Origin: Myxococcales bacterium
GTDB taxonomy: Bacteria > Myxococcota_A > Polyangia > Polyangiales > Polyangiaceae
Length of the DNA stretch: 48,763 nt
Assembly (NCBI GenBank): GCA_023248735.1
Contig: JAHFDY010000006.1
Coordinates: forward strand, 1 to 48,763
Reading direction: 5' to 3'
Part shown: positions 7,760 through 16,558 of the stretch, piece after piece
How the letters are laid out: every line of letters starts with the position of its first letter
Numbering within the stretch: position 1 is the stretch's first letter
Program-made: the position numbers and the translations under genes
The notes under the pieces: generated by a model
What the model was told of the DNA's origin: nothing
Seen by the model: only the letters and a program-made list of their open reading frames with translations
Databases searched by the model: none

Positions 7760-9007
7760 GTGAGGCAGCTGCGGGTCCTTTTCGTGAACGACACGTCACG
7801 CAACGGTGGCCCGGGGCGGACGCTTCATGCGATACTCAAGTTTCTTGACGATAAGCAGTTCTTTCGCAGCGTCGTTCTGCCTCGTCCGGGCGTCGTGAGC
7901 GAACTGCTTGTTGCCGATCGCGTCGTTGATGCGATGGCGTTCGAGCCTGGCCTCATCGAAAATCCCTTCGAGCCCTGGCGAAGGCCGATGGTTCGCGACG
8001 ACTTTGCCGCGGCGGCCCCGCTGAAGGCTGCTCGCCTGGCAGGCAACACACTTCGCGCGACGTTCGGAATGGGTCGACTCGCGAATCGGGTTCGCCGTGA
8101 AGCCTACGACGTGATCTTCTGCAACGGCACGAGCGCTAATTTCGCGGGCGCGGCGATCGGCGCTGTCACCGGCGTTCCTGTCGTGTGGCACGTGTTCTAC
8201 TCAAGCTTAGGTGCGCCTATCGTTCCACTTCACCGCTCTTTGTCTGCGAGTCACGCAGTGCGTTCGATCCTGTGCGTGTCGAAGCCGGTTTCTCACTTCT
8301 TCGATCACTGTCCACAGAAGGTGCGAATCGTTCACGATGCGATCGACGCCAGTGCCTACGCGCCTTTGAGTTGCGCGCCTATGCTACGTGCTCGTTACGC
8401 CATTCCACACGACGCGATCGTTGTCGGCACGTACGGACGCATTCTTCCACGAAAGGGTTTTGTCGAGTTTCTGAAAGCGGCGGCGAAGACTCTCGAGATT
8501 TTGCCAGAGCAGGTGAAGAGCAAAGTTCGGTTTGTTGTTCTTGGCGATACGCCGGAAGATGTCGAGGTCAACCACCTTGACGAGTGCAAGGCGATCGCCC
8601 GAGATCTCGGGATCGGCGAGAAGGTGACATTCACCGGCTACGTTTCACCCATTGCGCCGCTATTGCTCGACTTTGATGTCGCCGTTGTGCCGAGCGTTTA
8701 TGTTGATCCGCTCCCGCGATCGGTGCTCGAAGCGATGGCTGCGGAGAAGCCCGTTGTGGCGTTCGACAACGGTGGTATCTCCGAGATGCTCGACCACGAG
8801 CGGACGGGCCTCCTGGCGGTCGGCGACCCACCGGACGTTGTCGGGCTTGCCCACGCGATTGCCCGATACGCCTCCGATCCAGGGTTGGCGAAACGCCACG
8901 GTCAAGCCGGGCGGCGTCGCGTACTCGAACATTTCGATGCACGTCCGCACGCCGATCGCATTGCCGATGAGCTCCTTCGTGCGGCACACAAAGGTCAATA
9001 TGGTTGA
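7760..9007 (+). CDS. GT4-family glycosyltransferase
   Basis: A 415-residue GT-B fold glycosyltransferase. The N-terminal acceptor domain opens with LRVLFVNDTSRNGGPGRTLH, the glycine-rich loop usual in GT4. The C-terminal nucleotide-sugar domain has VGTYGRILPRKGF and the donor-binding motif PLPRSVLEAMAAEKPVVAFD, which contains the conserved E-x7-E pattern. It probably transfers a hexose from a nucleotide sugar to a lipid-linked or growing glycan at the inner face of the membrane. The start codon is GTG. Its stop overlaps the start of the flippase gene by 8 bases, making it the first gene of a coupled five-gene series. The sugar and acceptor cannot be read from the sequence. Confidence 0.88.
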   Translation: MRQLRVLFVNDTSRNGGPGRTLHAILKFLDDKQFFRSVVLPRPGVVSELLVADRVVDAMAFEPGLIENPFEPWRRPMVRDDFAAAAPLKAARLAGNTLRATFGMGRLANRVRREAYDVIFCNGTSANFAGAAIGAVTGVPVVWHVFYSSLGAPIVPLHRSLSASHAVRSILCVSKPVSHFFDHCPQKVRIVHDAIDASAYAPLSCAPMLRARYAIPHDAIVVGTYGRILPRKGFVEFLKAAAKTLEILPEQVKSKVRFVVLGDTPEDVEVNHLDECKAIARDLGIGEKVTFTGYVSPIAPLLLDFDVAVVPSVYVDPLPRSVLEAMAAEKPVVAFDNGGISEMLDHERTGLLAVGDPPDVVGLAHAIARYASDPGLAKRHGQAGRRRVLEHFDARPHADRIADELLRAAHKGQYG

Positions 9008-10319
9008 CGGAGACGTTTCATTGAAACGCGCAGCGCTCGCGCTCGCGCCATTTCAAGTCGTCTTTCGCGGTCTCGAAGCACTCACGCCCGTCTTCTTCGC
9101 ACAGTGGTTTGGGCGAGGGCTAACGACAGACGTCTTTTATATCGTTGCAGCAGCCGTGTCGTTTCTCACGTCGCTCATCGTGTCTGCGTACCAGGACTCA
9201 GCGATTATTCCGCTCGTCACCGAGCTCCATCGTGATGCGCCCACAGATGTCACAGACTTCGCCTGTGCGCTTCTTGGGCGCACGCTTGTCCTTGCGCTGG
9301 GCACGCTTGTTGTCCTTTGGGCAGTCGGTGGACTTGCGTTGCATCGGTTTGCACCATCGCTCGCAGCGCCCGAGGCGTTGCTTCTAGGATTCTCTCTCCT
9401 CGCGTTTTTGACTGCCTACCGTGCTTGCGTTTGCGGGTTCATGAATGCGCGTGGATGGTTCGTTGTGCCTCCCTTCGTCACAGGCGTCGGTAGCGCATTC
9501 GCGATCGCGGCAATCTTCTTCACAAAGGCCCGATATGGCATTCACGTCGTCCCGTGGGCTTTCGCTTCAGGCGAGGCGCTTGCCTTGTTGCTCGCCCTTA
9601 GCGAGTGGCACCGAAGGGAACGACGCTGGATAGTTCCGACTCTTGACGAGCATGGCCTGGTGGCGCGCTTTTCTGCTCTTGCGGGACGCGAAGCTATCGG
9701 CGCAACGATCACGCGGATCAATCCCGTGATCGATCAAGTTATGGCGACCTCGTCGAGAGTGATCGGTGGCGGGACCCTATTGAAGTACGCGGTCGATCTT
9801 GCGTCGGTTCCCGGATCGGTCCTTCAGGCCGTCTTCTTCACGCCACTCCTCACGAAGCTCTCACTGCAAGCTGCGCGGCGCGAGTACGTCGCATTTTCGA
9901 ATACGTTGCGCCAAGGGCTAATCGTTGCGACGCTTACCTCGGGGATTCTTGCGGTGGGGCTATGCGCGTGGCGACAGCCCATTTGTCGTGTTCTTTTTTT
10001 GCGTGGCGCCATGGACAGTGCAGCCGTTGCGGAGATCGCGCGCGTGGTTCCCTACGCGGCAATTGGAGCAATTCCGTTTGCGTGGCTGCTCGTTCTCGCA
10101 CGCGCCAATGTCGCTCTGCAAAATCGGCAAATCATGATTCCGCTTGGCATCCTGAATGCAACGTCGAACGTGGTGTTCAACATTCTCTTCCTACGCTTGC
10201 TCGACCTACGTGGCCTTGCGCTTGCAACAACGTGCGTTCACGCTTTGGTCGCCGCTTGCATGTGGCTTGCGCTTCAATTGCGCCTGCGCATTCACCTCGC
10301 AGCGGATGGTGCGCGATGA
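9000..10319 (+). CDS. MOP-superfamily flippase (MurJ/MviN-like)
   Basis: A 439-residue polytopic membrane protein with about 12-14 hydrophobic segments spread over its whole length. The family reading rests on the N-terminal FRGLEALTPVFFAQWFGRGLTTDVFYIVAAAVSFLTSL, which fits the MviN/MurJ pattern of a G-x-x-x-x-x-D-x-F/A loop after TM1, and on the internal pseudo-duplication. Members flip lipid-linked saccharides across the inner membrane. Its place between two glycosyltransferases suggests a dedicated flippase for a surface glycan rather than the essential peptidoglycan MurJ. The ATG at 9000 overlaps the preceding gene by 8 bases, and the stop overlaps the next ATG by 4. Upstream in-frame sequence from 8652 is antisense-like shadow and was excluded. 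Confidence 0.8.
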   Translation: MVDGDVSLKRAALALAPFQVVFRGLEALTPVFFAQWFGRGLTTDVFYIVAAAVSFLTSLIVSAYQDSAIIPLVTELHRDAPTDVTDFACALLGRTLVLALGTLVVLWAVGGLALHRFAPSLAAPEALLLGFSLLAFLTAYRACVCGFMNARGWFVVPPFVTGVGSAFAIAAIFFTKARYGIHVVPWAFASGEALALLLALSEWHRRERRWIVPTLDEHGLVARFSALAGREAIGATITRINPVIDQVMATSSRVIGGGTLLKYAVDLASVPGSVLQAVFFTPLLTKLSLQAARREYVAFSNTLRQGLIVATLTSGILAVGLCAWRQPICRVLFLRGAMDSAAVAEIARVVPYAAIGAIPFAWLLVLARANVALQNRQIMIPLGILNATSNVVFNILFLRLLDLRGLALATTCVHALVAACMWLALQLRLRIHLAADGAR

Positions 10320-12922
10320 GGCGAATCCTGTCCCGAATCGTCGAAGCTGCTGGCGCGCATCCTTGGTGGGTACTCTTCGTCGCGCTTGTCGTTCTCAGCG
10401 GGACCGGCGTGTACGCTTCACGCATCGAGCTGCGTACCGATATTCTGGAACTTCTCCCTCGCGACAGCACTGCATTCAAAGCATACGAGAAGCAGCGGTC
10501 TCGCGTTCGCGGAGAAGCAAACCTTATCGTTGTTGTCGAATCGCCGAATCGGCGAAGCAACGAACTCTACATTGATGAACTTGCAAAGCGGCTCCGAGCG
10601 CTTGACGCAGCTGCTAAGGCTTGCCACGCCGCGTGTGGACATGACGCCGCGTGTTTGTCGAAATGCGAGCCCGACGCAATTGGCTACCTCGAGAGCGACA
10701 CAAAAGACCTTCGCCGCTTTTTTGAAAACAACAAATGGCTATATGCGTCTCGTAGTGATCTGGAGGCGATCGATCAGGAACTTGACGATCGAATCCATCG
10801 TGCAAGTGGGCTCGGCCCCGAAGAAGAAGACGAGCCAGGACAGAAGCCTGCGGCCGACGCCGGTGCCACGGCGCCCAAGTTTGCCGAAATGAGGAAGAAC
10901 GCGGATGAGCACATTCGACGTTTCGACCAGTTTCCAACGGGTTATTTCGTAACCGCCGACGGCACAAAAATGGGGCTTCGGATCGTTGCGAAGACGGCAG
11001 GTACAGGCGACCGGGCAAGCGACCGATTGCTTGCGCGAGTCAAAGAAATCGCGGAGGCCGTGAAGACCGATCAATCGCAAGCGAGCCTGCGGATCGGCTA
11101 CGCGGGAGACATTCCGAACATCGCCGCCGAGAAGGCCTCAATCGCATCAGAGGCGGCCTCCGCTGTCGTCCTTGTCCTCGCTCTCGTGCTCGCCGCCTTG
11201 GCGCTTTACTTTCGGTCCGTTTGGGCGCTTCCGATTATTGTGTTGCCGGCGCTGATTGGCGTCAGCTCAGCCTATGCGTTTGCGATGTGGCGATTCGGCT
11301 ATTTGAACACGTCGGGCGCCTTCCTCGGCGCAATCATCTTGGGCAACGGGATTAACTATCCCATTGTGCTCTTGTCTCGTTACAAAGAGTTTCGCGCTCG
11401 TGGCGTGGAGTCCGAGCTCGCGCGAAAGCAGGCGGTACTCAGCGCGTTCCGTGCAGAGCTCGTGGGGGCCCTCGTCGCTGCGATCGCATACGGCTCACTC
11501 ACGATCACCGAGTTTCGGGGCTTCACGCAGTTCGGCACGATTGGGTTCGTTGGGATGCTGCTCGTGTGGATCACGATGATTCCGCTTGTGCCCGCTATGC
11601 TCGTCCTTTCTGAGCGCATTCAGTTGCACATGCCAACGTGGATGCGTGAGAGCGTGCCCACGCTACTCGCCGACGGAAGCCGCAGCCACGTGACGCGGTT
11701 TATTGCATGGTGCACCCATCGACTCAGGTGGCCTATTTTGCTGGCCGCAGTGGTGGCAACTGCCTGGGTCGCCATGAGGACGCCGAAGTTTCTTAGAGAC
11801 CCATGGGAGTATGACTTCGACAAGCTCGGGTCGAGGCAGTCAAAGCAGACTGGCGGTGTTGGCGAGTGGACGAGCAAGGCCGACGAGGTCTTCGGCGGCA
11901 AGATGAACATTGCCGGTGCGCTCATGCTTGCCGATTCACGCGAGCAGGTCGGCCGTGTCAAGGATGCGATTTTCGAGCGCGATACCCAGGACGTACAAGG
12001 CCGTCTCGTTTCCGACGTCGTGACGATCGACGCTTACCTCCCAGGTGATCGCGACGAACAAGGCAAGAAGCTCAGGGTCCTCGGCAATATCCGCAAGAAG
12101 ATGACCGAGCGTGTCCTTTCCGAATTGAGTCCTGCCGACAGAAAGGATGTCGAGTCACTTCGACCGCCAGAAGCACTCAGAGCGCTCGACGCGGTTGATC
12201 TACCCGCGCTGATTCGCCTTCGGTTCGAGGAGGCAAATGGAAACATCGGCGCAGTATTTTATGTTCGCTACTGGGACTACGCAAACAACCGCGACGTCTC
12301 ATACTCCGATGGTCGCACCGTTCTTCGGCTTGCGAACACGACCGACAACGTTGTGCTCAAGAATGGGCAGCTCGTACAGACGGCAAGTCGGTCGACGATC
12401 TTTGCAGAGATGATTCGATCGCTTGGTCGCGACGGCCCGAAGGCAACGCTGTTTTCGTTTCTCGGGGTGTTGTGTGTGGTGCTTCTCGCGACGCGTAGTG
12501 TGCGTGGCGCACTTGCTGTGGTGTTTGCGCTGGTCATGGGCGTCATCTGGCTCGTCGGTGGCGCAAGCCATCTAGGCGTACATCTCAACTTTCTCAATTT
12601 CGTAGCTCTGCCAATTACATTTGGTATCGGTTCGGAGTACCCGTTCAACATTTACGATCGGGCGCGTCTTCTCGGCGGCGACGTGAAGGGCGCCGTCCGT
12701 CGCGTTGCGGGCGCTGTGGTTCTTTGCAGCTTTACGACTACGGTTGGGTACGGGTCGCTTCTCATCGCGGACAATCAGGCGCTTCAGTCGTTCGGTCTCC
12801 TCGCGCTCGGTGGTGAACTTGCGTGCGTGATTTGCGCCGTGCTCGTGCTGCCCGCGCTGCTGCACATCATTCTTCCGAGGACGCCTGTGGACGAAAACGC
12901 TGATCTGCAACCGCTCCGATGA
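10316..12922 (+). CDS. MMPL/RND-family transporter
   Basis: An 868-residue RND-type transporter of the MMPL class, resembling hopanoid/lipid exporters such as HpnN. One TM near the N-terminus (about residues 15-36) is followed by a large periplasmic domain of about 240 residues. A cluster of TMs then begins near residue 280, a second periplasmic domain covers about 490-700, and a second TM cluster ends the protein, giving the expected internal duplication. The motif RTDILELLPRDS after TM1 is characteristic of this class. MMPL proteins export lipids or glycolipids. Coupling by 4-base overlaps on both sides, to the flippase and the methyltransferase-like gene, points to joint work on one product. 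The first periplasmic domain has an unusual Cys-rich patch (CHAACGHDAACLSKC). Confidence 0.85.
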   Translation: MRRILSRIVEAAGAHPWWVLFVALVVLSGTGVYASRIELRTDILELLPRDSTAFKAYEKQRSRVRGEANLIVVVESPNRRSNELYIDELAKRLRALDAAAKACHAACGHDAACLSKCEPDAIGYLESDTKDLRRFFENNKWLYASRSDLEAIDQELDDRIHRASGLGPEEEDEPGQKPAADAGATAPKFAEMRKNADEHIRRFDQFPTGYFVTADGTKMGLRIVAKTAGTGDRASDRLLARVKEIAEAVKTDQSQASLRIGYAGDIPNIAAEKASIASEAASAVVLVLALVLAALALYFRSVWALPIIVLPALIGVSSAYAFAMWRFGYLNTSGAFLGAIILGNGINYPIVLLSRYKEFRARGVESELARKQAVLSAFRAELVGALVAAIAYGSLTITEFRGFTQFGTIGFVGMLLVWITMIPLVPAMLVLSERIQLHMPTWMRESVPTLLADGSRSHVTRFIAWCTHRLRWPILLAAVVATAWVAMRTPKFLRDPWEYDFDKLGSRQSKQTGGVGEWTSKADEVFGGKMNIAGALMLADSREQVGRVKDAIFERDTQDVQGRLVSDVVTIDAYLPGDRDEQGKKLRVLGNIRKKMTERVLSELSPADRKDVESLRPPEALRALDAVDLPALIRLRFEEANGNIGAVFYVRYWDYANNRDVSYSDGRTVLRLANTTDNVVLKNGQLVQTASRSTIFAEMIRSLGRDGPKATLFSFLGVLCVVLLATRSVRGALAVVFALVMGVIWLVGGASHLGVHLNFLNFVALPITFGIGSEYPFNIYDRARLLGGDVKGAVRRVAGAVVLCSFTTTVGYGSLLIADNQALQSFGLLALGGELACVICAVLVLPALLHIILPRTPVDENADLQPLR

Positions 12923-13746
12923 TGCGAAACATCTACAACGCCATCGGCTTTCGCATTCGAAAGGCGCTTCGGTTTCGAAGACCGGGGATGGTTCTTCCAA
13001 ACGAAGCTAAGAAGAATCTATTTGAGTATGCGTCCGGTGATAGGCGCCTTGCCCTTAGTGCTCGCGAAGAGGAGCTTCGCAAAGTGTACAAGCTCGACCC
13101 GCTCTTTCACGCGTCGTCGCGGTACATCTATCGTGACAACCTCTACTGGCTCGAAGGGCTCGAACGTTGCTTCGACGGAGTCACTCTCGCGAAGAGTGCA
13201 GAATTCAAGATAGTTGACGTTGGATCAAACAACTTCCACTACGCATTCGCGCTGGCGAGGTTCTTCGAGACCGCTACCGCTGCTCAACATCTCGACATGT
13301 GCGGCTACGAAATCGATGGCCACGTGGTTTACGCCGATCTGCACAGCAGAGCCGACTACGCAGCTGCGTATTTGGCGCAGATCCGGCGAGGCAGATACGT
13401 CGTTGCGGACTTCGGTTTGTCGACCGAGAGTGGCGCAGACGTTGCGACGATGTTCTTTCCGTTTCTCACGAAAGACGCGCTCTTGTGGTGGGGCTTGCCG
13501 ATCGACTGCTTCTCACCGCAAGCGTTGCTTCTGCGCGCGATCGCGTGTGTAAAGCCGGGAGGATTCCTTGTCGTTTGGAATCAGACAGACGAGGAAGCTG
13601 ACCAGCTCGACGGACTCGTTTCGGGGGCGCGGTTGGTCAATCGTGTTCGCCTCAAGAGCGACATCGTGGATTATGGCGAAGCGACGGCCGACCGCGTAGG
13701 CTCTGTCTTTCGCATGCCTTTTCCCGAAGGGAGTCAGCGTGGCTGA
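12919..13746 (+). CDS. SAM-dependent methyltransferase-like protein
   Basis: A 275-residue soluble protein that appears to have a class I methyltransferase fold. Motif I-like KIVDVGSNNFHYAFALARFF is at about residues 96-116, and an acidic strand end (MCGYEIDG) is at about 128. RGRYVVADFGL fits motif II/III, and ACVKPGGFLVVWNQTDEEAD closely matches the post-motif LKPGG strand typical of these enzymes. The glycine-rich loop is less canonical (GSNNF rather than GxGxG), so the activity is probable rather than certain. It overlaps the transporter stop by 4 bases and the next glycosyltransferase by 8. A glycan or lipid methylase would fit the context. Confidence 0.6.
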   Translation: MMRNIYNAIGFRIRKALRFRRPGMVLPNEAKKNLFEYASGDRRLALSAREEELRKVYKLDPLFHASSRYIYRDNLYWLEGLERCFDGVTLAKSAEFKIVDVGSNNFHYAFALARFFETATAAQHLDMCGYEIDGHVVYADLHSRADYAAAYLAQIRRGRYVVADFGLSTESGADVATMFFPFLTKDALLWWGLPIDCFSPQALLLRAIACVKPGGFLVVWNQTDEEADQLDGLVSGARLVNRVRLKSDIVDYGEATADRVGSVFRMPFPEGSQRG

Positions 13747-14668
13747 GCGCATCCCGAAGATCTTGCACTTCTGCTTCGGGATGACGGCGGACTTCGGAGG
13801 CAAGCCATTTGGTCTCGCTCACTACGTGAGCGTACGAAGCGCGATTGAACAGATTAAGCCGCGTGAGGTGTTCGTCTACTACCAATACGAACCTGACACC
13901 GATTGGTGGCGACAACTCCTCCCTCGCATCACTGCGGTGAAGATTGAGGCTCCGGTTGCGATCTTCGGTAACCCAATTGCCCATCCAGCGCATCGCGCTG
14001 ATGTTGTGCGACTCGAGAAGCTCATCGAACGCGGCGGTATTTATCTCGACTGCGACGTATTGGTGCAAAAGAGCTTCGACGATCTGCTCAGCTACAGCGT
14101 CGTTCTCGGTCAGCAAGGGCGCGTCGAGAACTTCGGACTCGCGAACGCGATCATTCTCGCGGAGCGGAACGCACCGTTTCTGCTGCGTTGGTATCGGGAG
14201 TATCGAACGTTTCGCGGCGATGGGAATCACCACTGGGACGAGCACTCAGTCGTCTTGCCACTCTACCTTTCACGAAAATTTCCTGCCGAGATTAAGGTGC
14301 TGCCGTTTGATGCTTTCTTCTATCCGCTTTGGACAGCAGACCACGTCGAGTGGATGTTCGATTCGACGCGGCCGATCGATCTCTCGAGGACTTACGCGAA
14401 CCACTTCTGGGAGAGTCGCAGCTGGCGATACATCGATCGCCTCACGCCCGCAGACGTTCGGCGCGTCGATACCAATTTTCATCGCTGGGCGCGACCGTAT
14501 GTTGCCGATCTTTCAGACGATTTCGGGGGATCGGCGCAGCTGAACTTCGCCGATCGACGGCCCTCGCGGGCACACCTCCTCGGTGAACGCGCGCTTCAGT
14601 GGCTGCGAGACCAGAAGGCGCGGCTGCCGCTCGATGTCTCGCGGTTCTCTACCGATCTGGAAAAGTGA
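13739..14668 (+). CDS. GT32-like glycosyltransferase (DXD type)
   Basis: A 309-residue protein with the hallmarks of the sugar-binding DXD glycosyltransferases (GT32, capsular polysaccharide type). It starts with RIPKILHFCFG and has HRADVVRLEKLIERGGIYLD followed by CDV; the metal-binding D-C-D is at residues 104-106. NHHWDEHSVVLPLYL and the C-terminal NHFWESRSW fit the conserved later blocks with acceptor-side residues. The GTG start at 13739 overlaps the preceding stop by 8 bases, so it is the last gene of the coupled operon. The 3' end faces the deacetylase gene with 13 bases between stops. The donor sugar is unknown. Confidence 0.82.
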   Translation: MAERIPKILHFCFGMTADFGGKPFGLAHYVSVRSAIEQIKPREVFVYYQYEPDTDWWRQLLPRITAVKIEAPVAIFGNPIAHPAHRADVVRLEKLIERGGIYLDCDVLVQKSFDDLLSYSVVLGQQGRVENFGLANAIILAERNAPFLLRWYREYRTFRGDGNHHWDEHSVVLPLYLSRKFPAEIKVLPFDAFFYPLWTADHVEWMFDSTRPIDLSRTYANHFWESRSWRYIDRLTPADVRRVDTNFHRWARPYVADLSDDFGGSAQLNFADRRPSRAHLLGERALQWLRDQKARLPLDVSRFSTDLEK

Positions 14669-14681
14669 TCGACGGTGGGCA

Positions 14682-15392
14682 CTACGCCGAGAGCAGTTGC
14701 GCGGCCGTCGAGAGCTCCTGCGTCTTGGCCCAATCGAGCAGTCGCGCGATCTCTCCGTGAAGAAATGGGACGCGTAGGTCCGTCGGGTGCAGAGCGACAC
14801 GCGTTCGCACATCGAGCGATAGCATCATCGAGAGTCGTGAGAAGAGCGTCGTCGTTAGCGCGCGCGTGCGCGATCTGCTCGCGAAATTAACAACCAGGCT
14901 CGGCCAAGTTTCACCCGTTTTCGGGCGGCGTACGGTTAGGTGATCCTCGGTGTACTCGCATCCCCGCGCTGTGAGTACTTCCAGCAATCCGTGCGCCATC
15001 GTCCACGCCGGCGGCACGAACCCATCGATGCGCAAGCCAAGCTCCCGCATCATCTCCGTACCCGCGTTGACGAGCTCAGCGCACTCTCCGATCGTCAAGT
15101 TACTGAACTCTGCCTCGCCGGCAGATACGATGCGCTGATCGACAAATGCGCGCACGCCTTCGCGCGCGGTACTTCGATGATAGTAGCCGTGCAAAAATAG
15201 CTCATGACTCGCGCTGAGCGATCGAACCGAATCGACGAATGCCGGAGCGTCGGGAAGGGGAGCGCGTCCGTGAAAATTTGGTACCACGAGGAGTGCCGGT
15301 TTGATCCCGCGCGCGTGGCAAAGGTCAAGAAGGTGAATTACTTCGCCTTCATATGCGGGCGAGACGTCGTGGATCGAGACGTGAACTCTCAT
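14682..15392 (-). CDS. Polysaccharide deacetylase-like protein (DUF2334 type)
   Basis: A 236-residue protein opening with VHVSIHDVSPAYEGEVIHLL, the metal-site HDVSP block of DUF2334 deacetylases, a branch of carbohydrate esterase family 4-like (NodB-fold) enzymes. A second block, ASHELFLHGYYHRS, supplies the paired histidines that complete the metal site. RIDGFVPPAWTMAHGLLEVL resembles the following conserved arch. It probably removes N-acetyl groups from a surface polysaccharide or precursor. It has no signal peptide, so it would act in the cytoplasm unless exported. Its ATG overlaps the stop of the upstream glycosyltransferase by 4 bases, which makes the two a coupled pair on the minus strand. 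Confidence 0.82.
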   Translation of the reverse strand: MRVHVSIHDVSPAYEGEVIHLLDLCHARGIKPALLVVPNFHGRAPLPDAPAFVDSVRSLSASHELFLHGYYHRSTAREGVRAFVDQRIVSAGEAEFSNLTIGECAELVNAGTEMMRELGLRIDGFVPPAWTMAHGLLEVLTARGCEYTEDHLTVRRPKTGETWPSLVVNFASRSRTRALTTTLFSRLSMMLSLDVRTRVALHPTDLRVPFLHGEIARLLDWAKTQELSTAAQLLSA

Positions 15393-16558
15393 TGAGAATG
15401 CCCCACGAGAAGGCGTTCGTAGGTGGAAAGCACCTCGAGCACGTGGTCTTTTTCATCGCGCGCCGCTGATGCAAGCGCACGCGCGTGCTGTTTCACGCCT
15501 GGCGAGAGCGCGGACGCCGTTGCTGTGGCCAAGGCTTCTGCGTCGAGCGCTCGATAGCGGAAGCATGCGCCCTTGCCACCGCTTTCTTGCGCCCCGCCGC
15601 GGTCTGGGACAACGACGGGGGTACCGCACGCGACGGCTTCGATAACCGTCAGGCCGAAAGTTTCGTACGGGCAAGCGTGAACGTAGGCATCCGCCGAGGA
15701 AAGAAGCTCTGCAAACTCGTTCCGGTTCTTGACGAATGGCAAAAATGTGATCCGTTGTTGAGGAAATGAGGCGGCTCGCGCTTCGAGTTTCGCGCGCTCG
15801 GGCCCGTCGCCGATCACAATCAACTTGTGCGTTTCACGGAGATGGCGCATCGCCTCGATAGCGACGTCCCATCGCTTTTCAGCCGCGAGTCGGCCCGCTG
15901 CGATGAGCATGCGCTCATCTTCGCGAACGTTGAGTTTTGCGCGGACCTGCCCCGCGTTTGTTCTCGGGCGGAACTCACTCCGATCGACACCAAGCGGAAC
16001 ACAGTGAACATGGTTCACACCGTGAAGGTTGAGTGTGGCAAATTCCGCACGGCTTGCCGTAAAGACCGCCTCGCACCCGCGTAAGAGCCAGCGCATCCCG
16101 GCCCAGCCCGGCGCTATCACCGCATCGGTTGCCTGCTGTGAAATTCGGCTCTCGAGCCAGGGTCGGGCGAACGTGTCGAGATGGTTGCCATGCCAAAACG
16201 CAGTGCGGATCCGAAAGCTGCCTCGCTCCAGAAATCGCCCCGCAAGCGTCGCAAAAAATGGCGAATGGTGCTCGACGACGTCGGGGCCCTCCGCGCGCAC
16301 GAGTGCACGGATTTTGTCCATACGTAACAACCAATGATACGAGCTGTCGTAGGGCATTGGTGGCCCGCTTATTTCAACGACGCGTGACGTCGCTCCATTG
16401 GCGCCACGTGAGGTGACGTTTTCCTCGTCACATGCCCCGGGAGCGACTACGAGATGCTCATGTCCAAGTTGGCACAGAATGTGTCCTCTTCGAGTCAGAT
16501 GGCTTCGAATCCCTCCGCCGCGGCTCGAGAAAAACTCCGTAAGATCGAGAATCTTCAA
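15389..16558 (-). CDS. GT4-family glycosyltransferase with TTG start
   Basis: A 389-residue GT-B glycosyltransferase. The N-terminus KILDLTEFFSSRGGGIRSHL is the conserved first strand and glycine loop of this GT4 subgroup, so the TTG at 16558 must be the start; no shorter start would keep it. AGGAA at 16566-16570 is an ideal ribosome binding site 7 bases before it. The C-terminal domain has ADAYVHACPYETFGLTVIEA then CGTPVVVPDRGG, the donor-site motif. Its 5' end overlaps the 5' end of the oppositely oriented gene at 16454 by about 100 bases. It is coupled to the deacetylase through a 4-base overlap. Role: surface glycan assembly, sugar unknown. Confidence 0.87.
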   Translation of the reverse strand: MKILDLTEFFSSRGGGIRSHLTRRGHILCQLGHEHLVVAPGACDEENVTSRGANGATSRVVEISGPPMPYDSSYHWLLRMDKIRALVRAEGPDVVEHHSPFFATLAGRFLERGSFRIRTAFWHGNHLDTFARPWLESRISQQATDAVIAPGWAGMRWLLRGCEAVFTASRAEFATLNLHGVNHVHCVPLGVDRSEFRPRTNAGQVRAKLNVREDERMLIAAGRLAAEKRWDVAIEAMRHLRETHKLIVIGDGPERAKLEARAASFPQQRITFLPFVKNRNEFAELLSSADAYVHACPYETFGLTVIEAVACGTPVVVPDRGGAQESGGKGACFRYRALDAEALATATASALSPGVKQHARALASAARDEKDHVLEVLSTYERLLVGHSQ

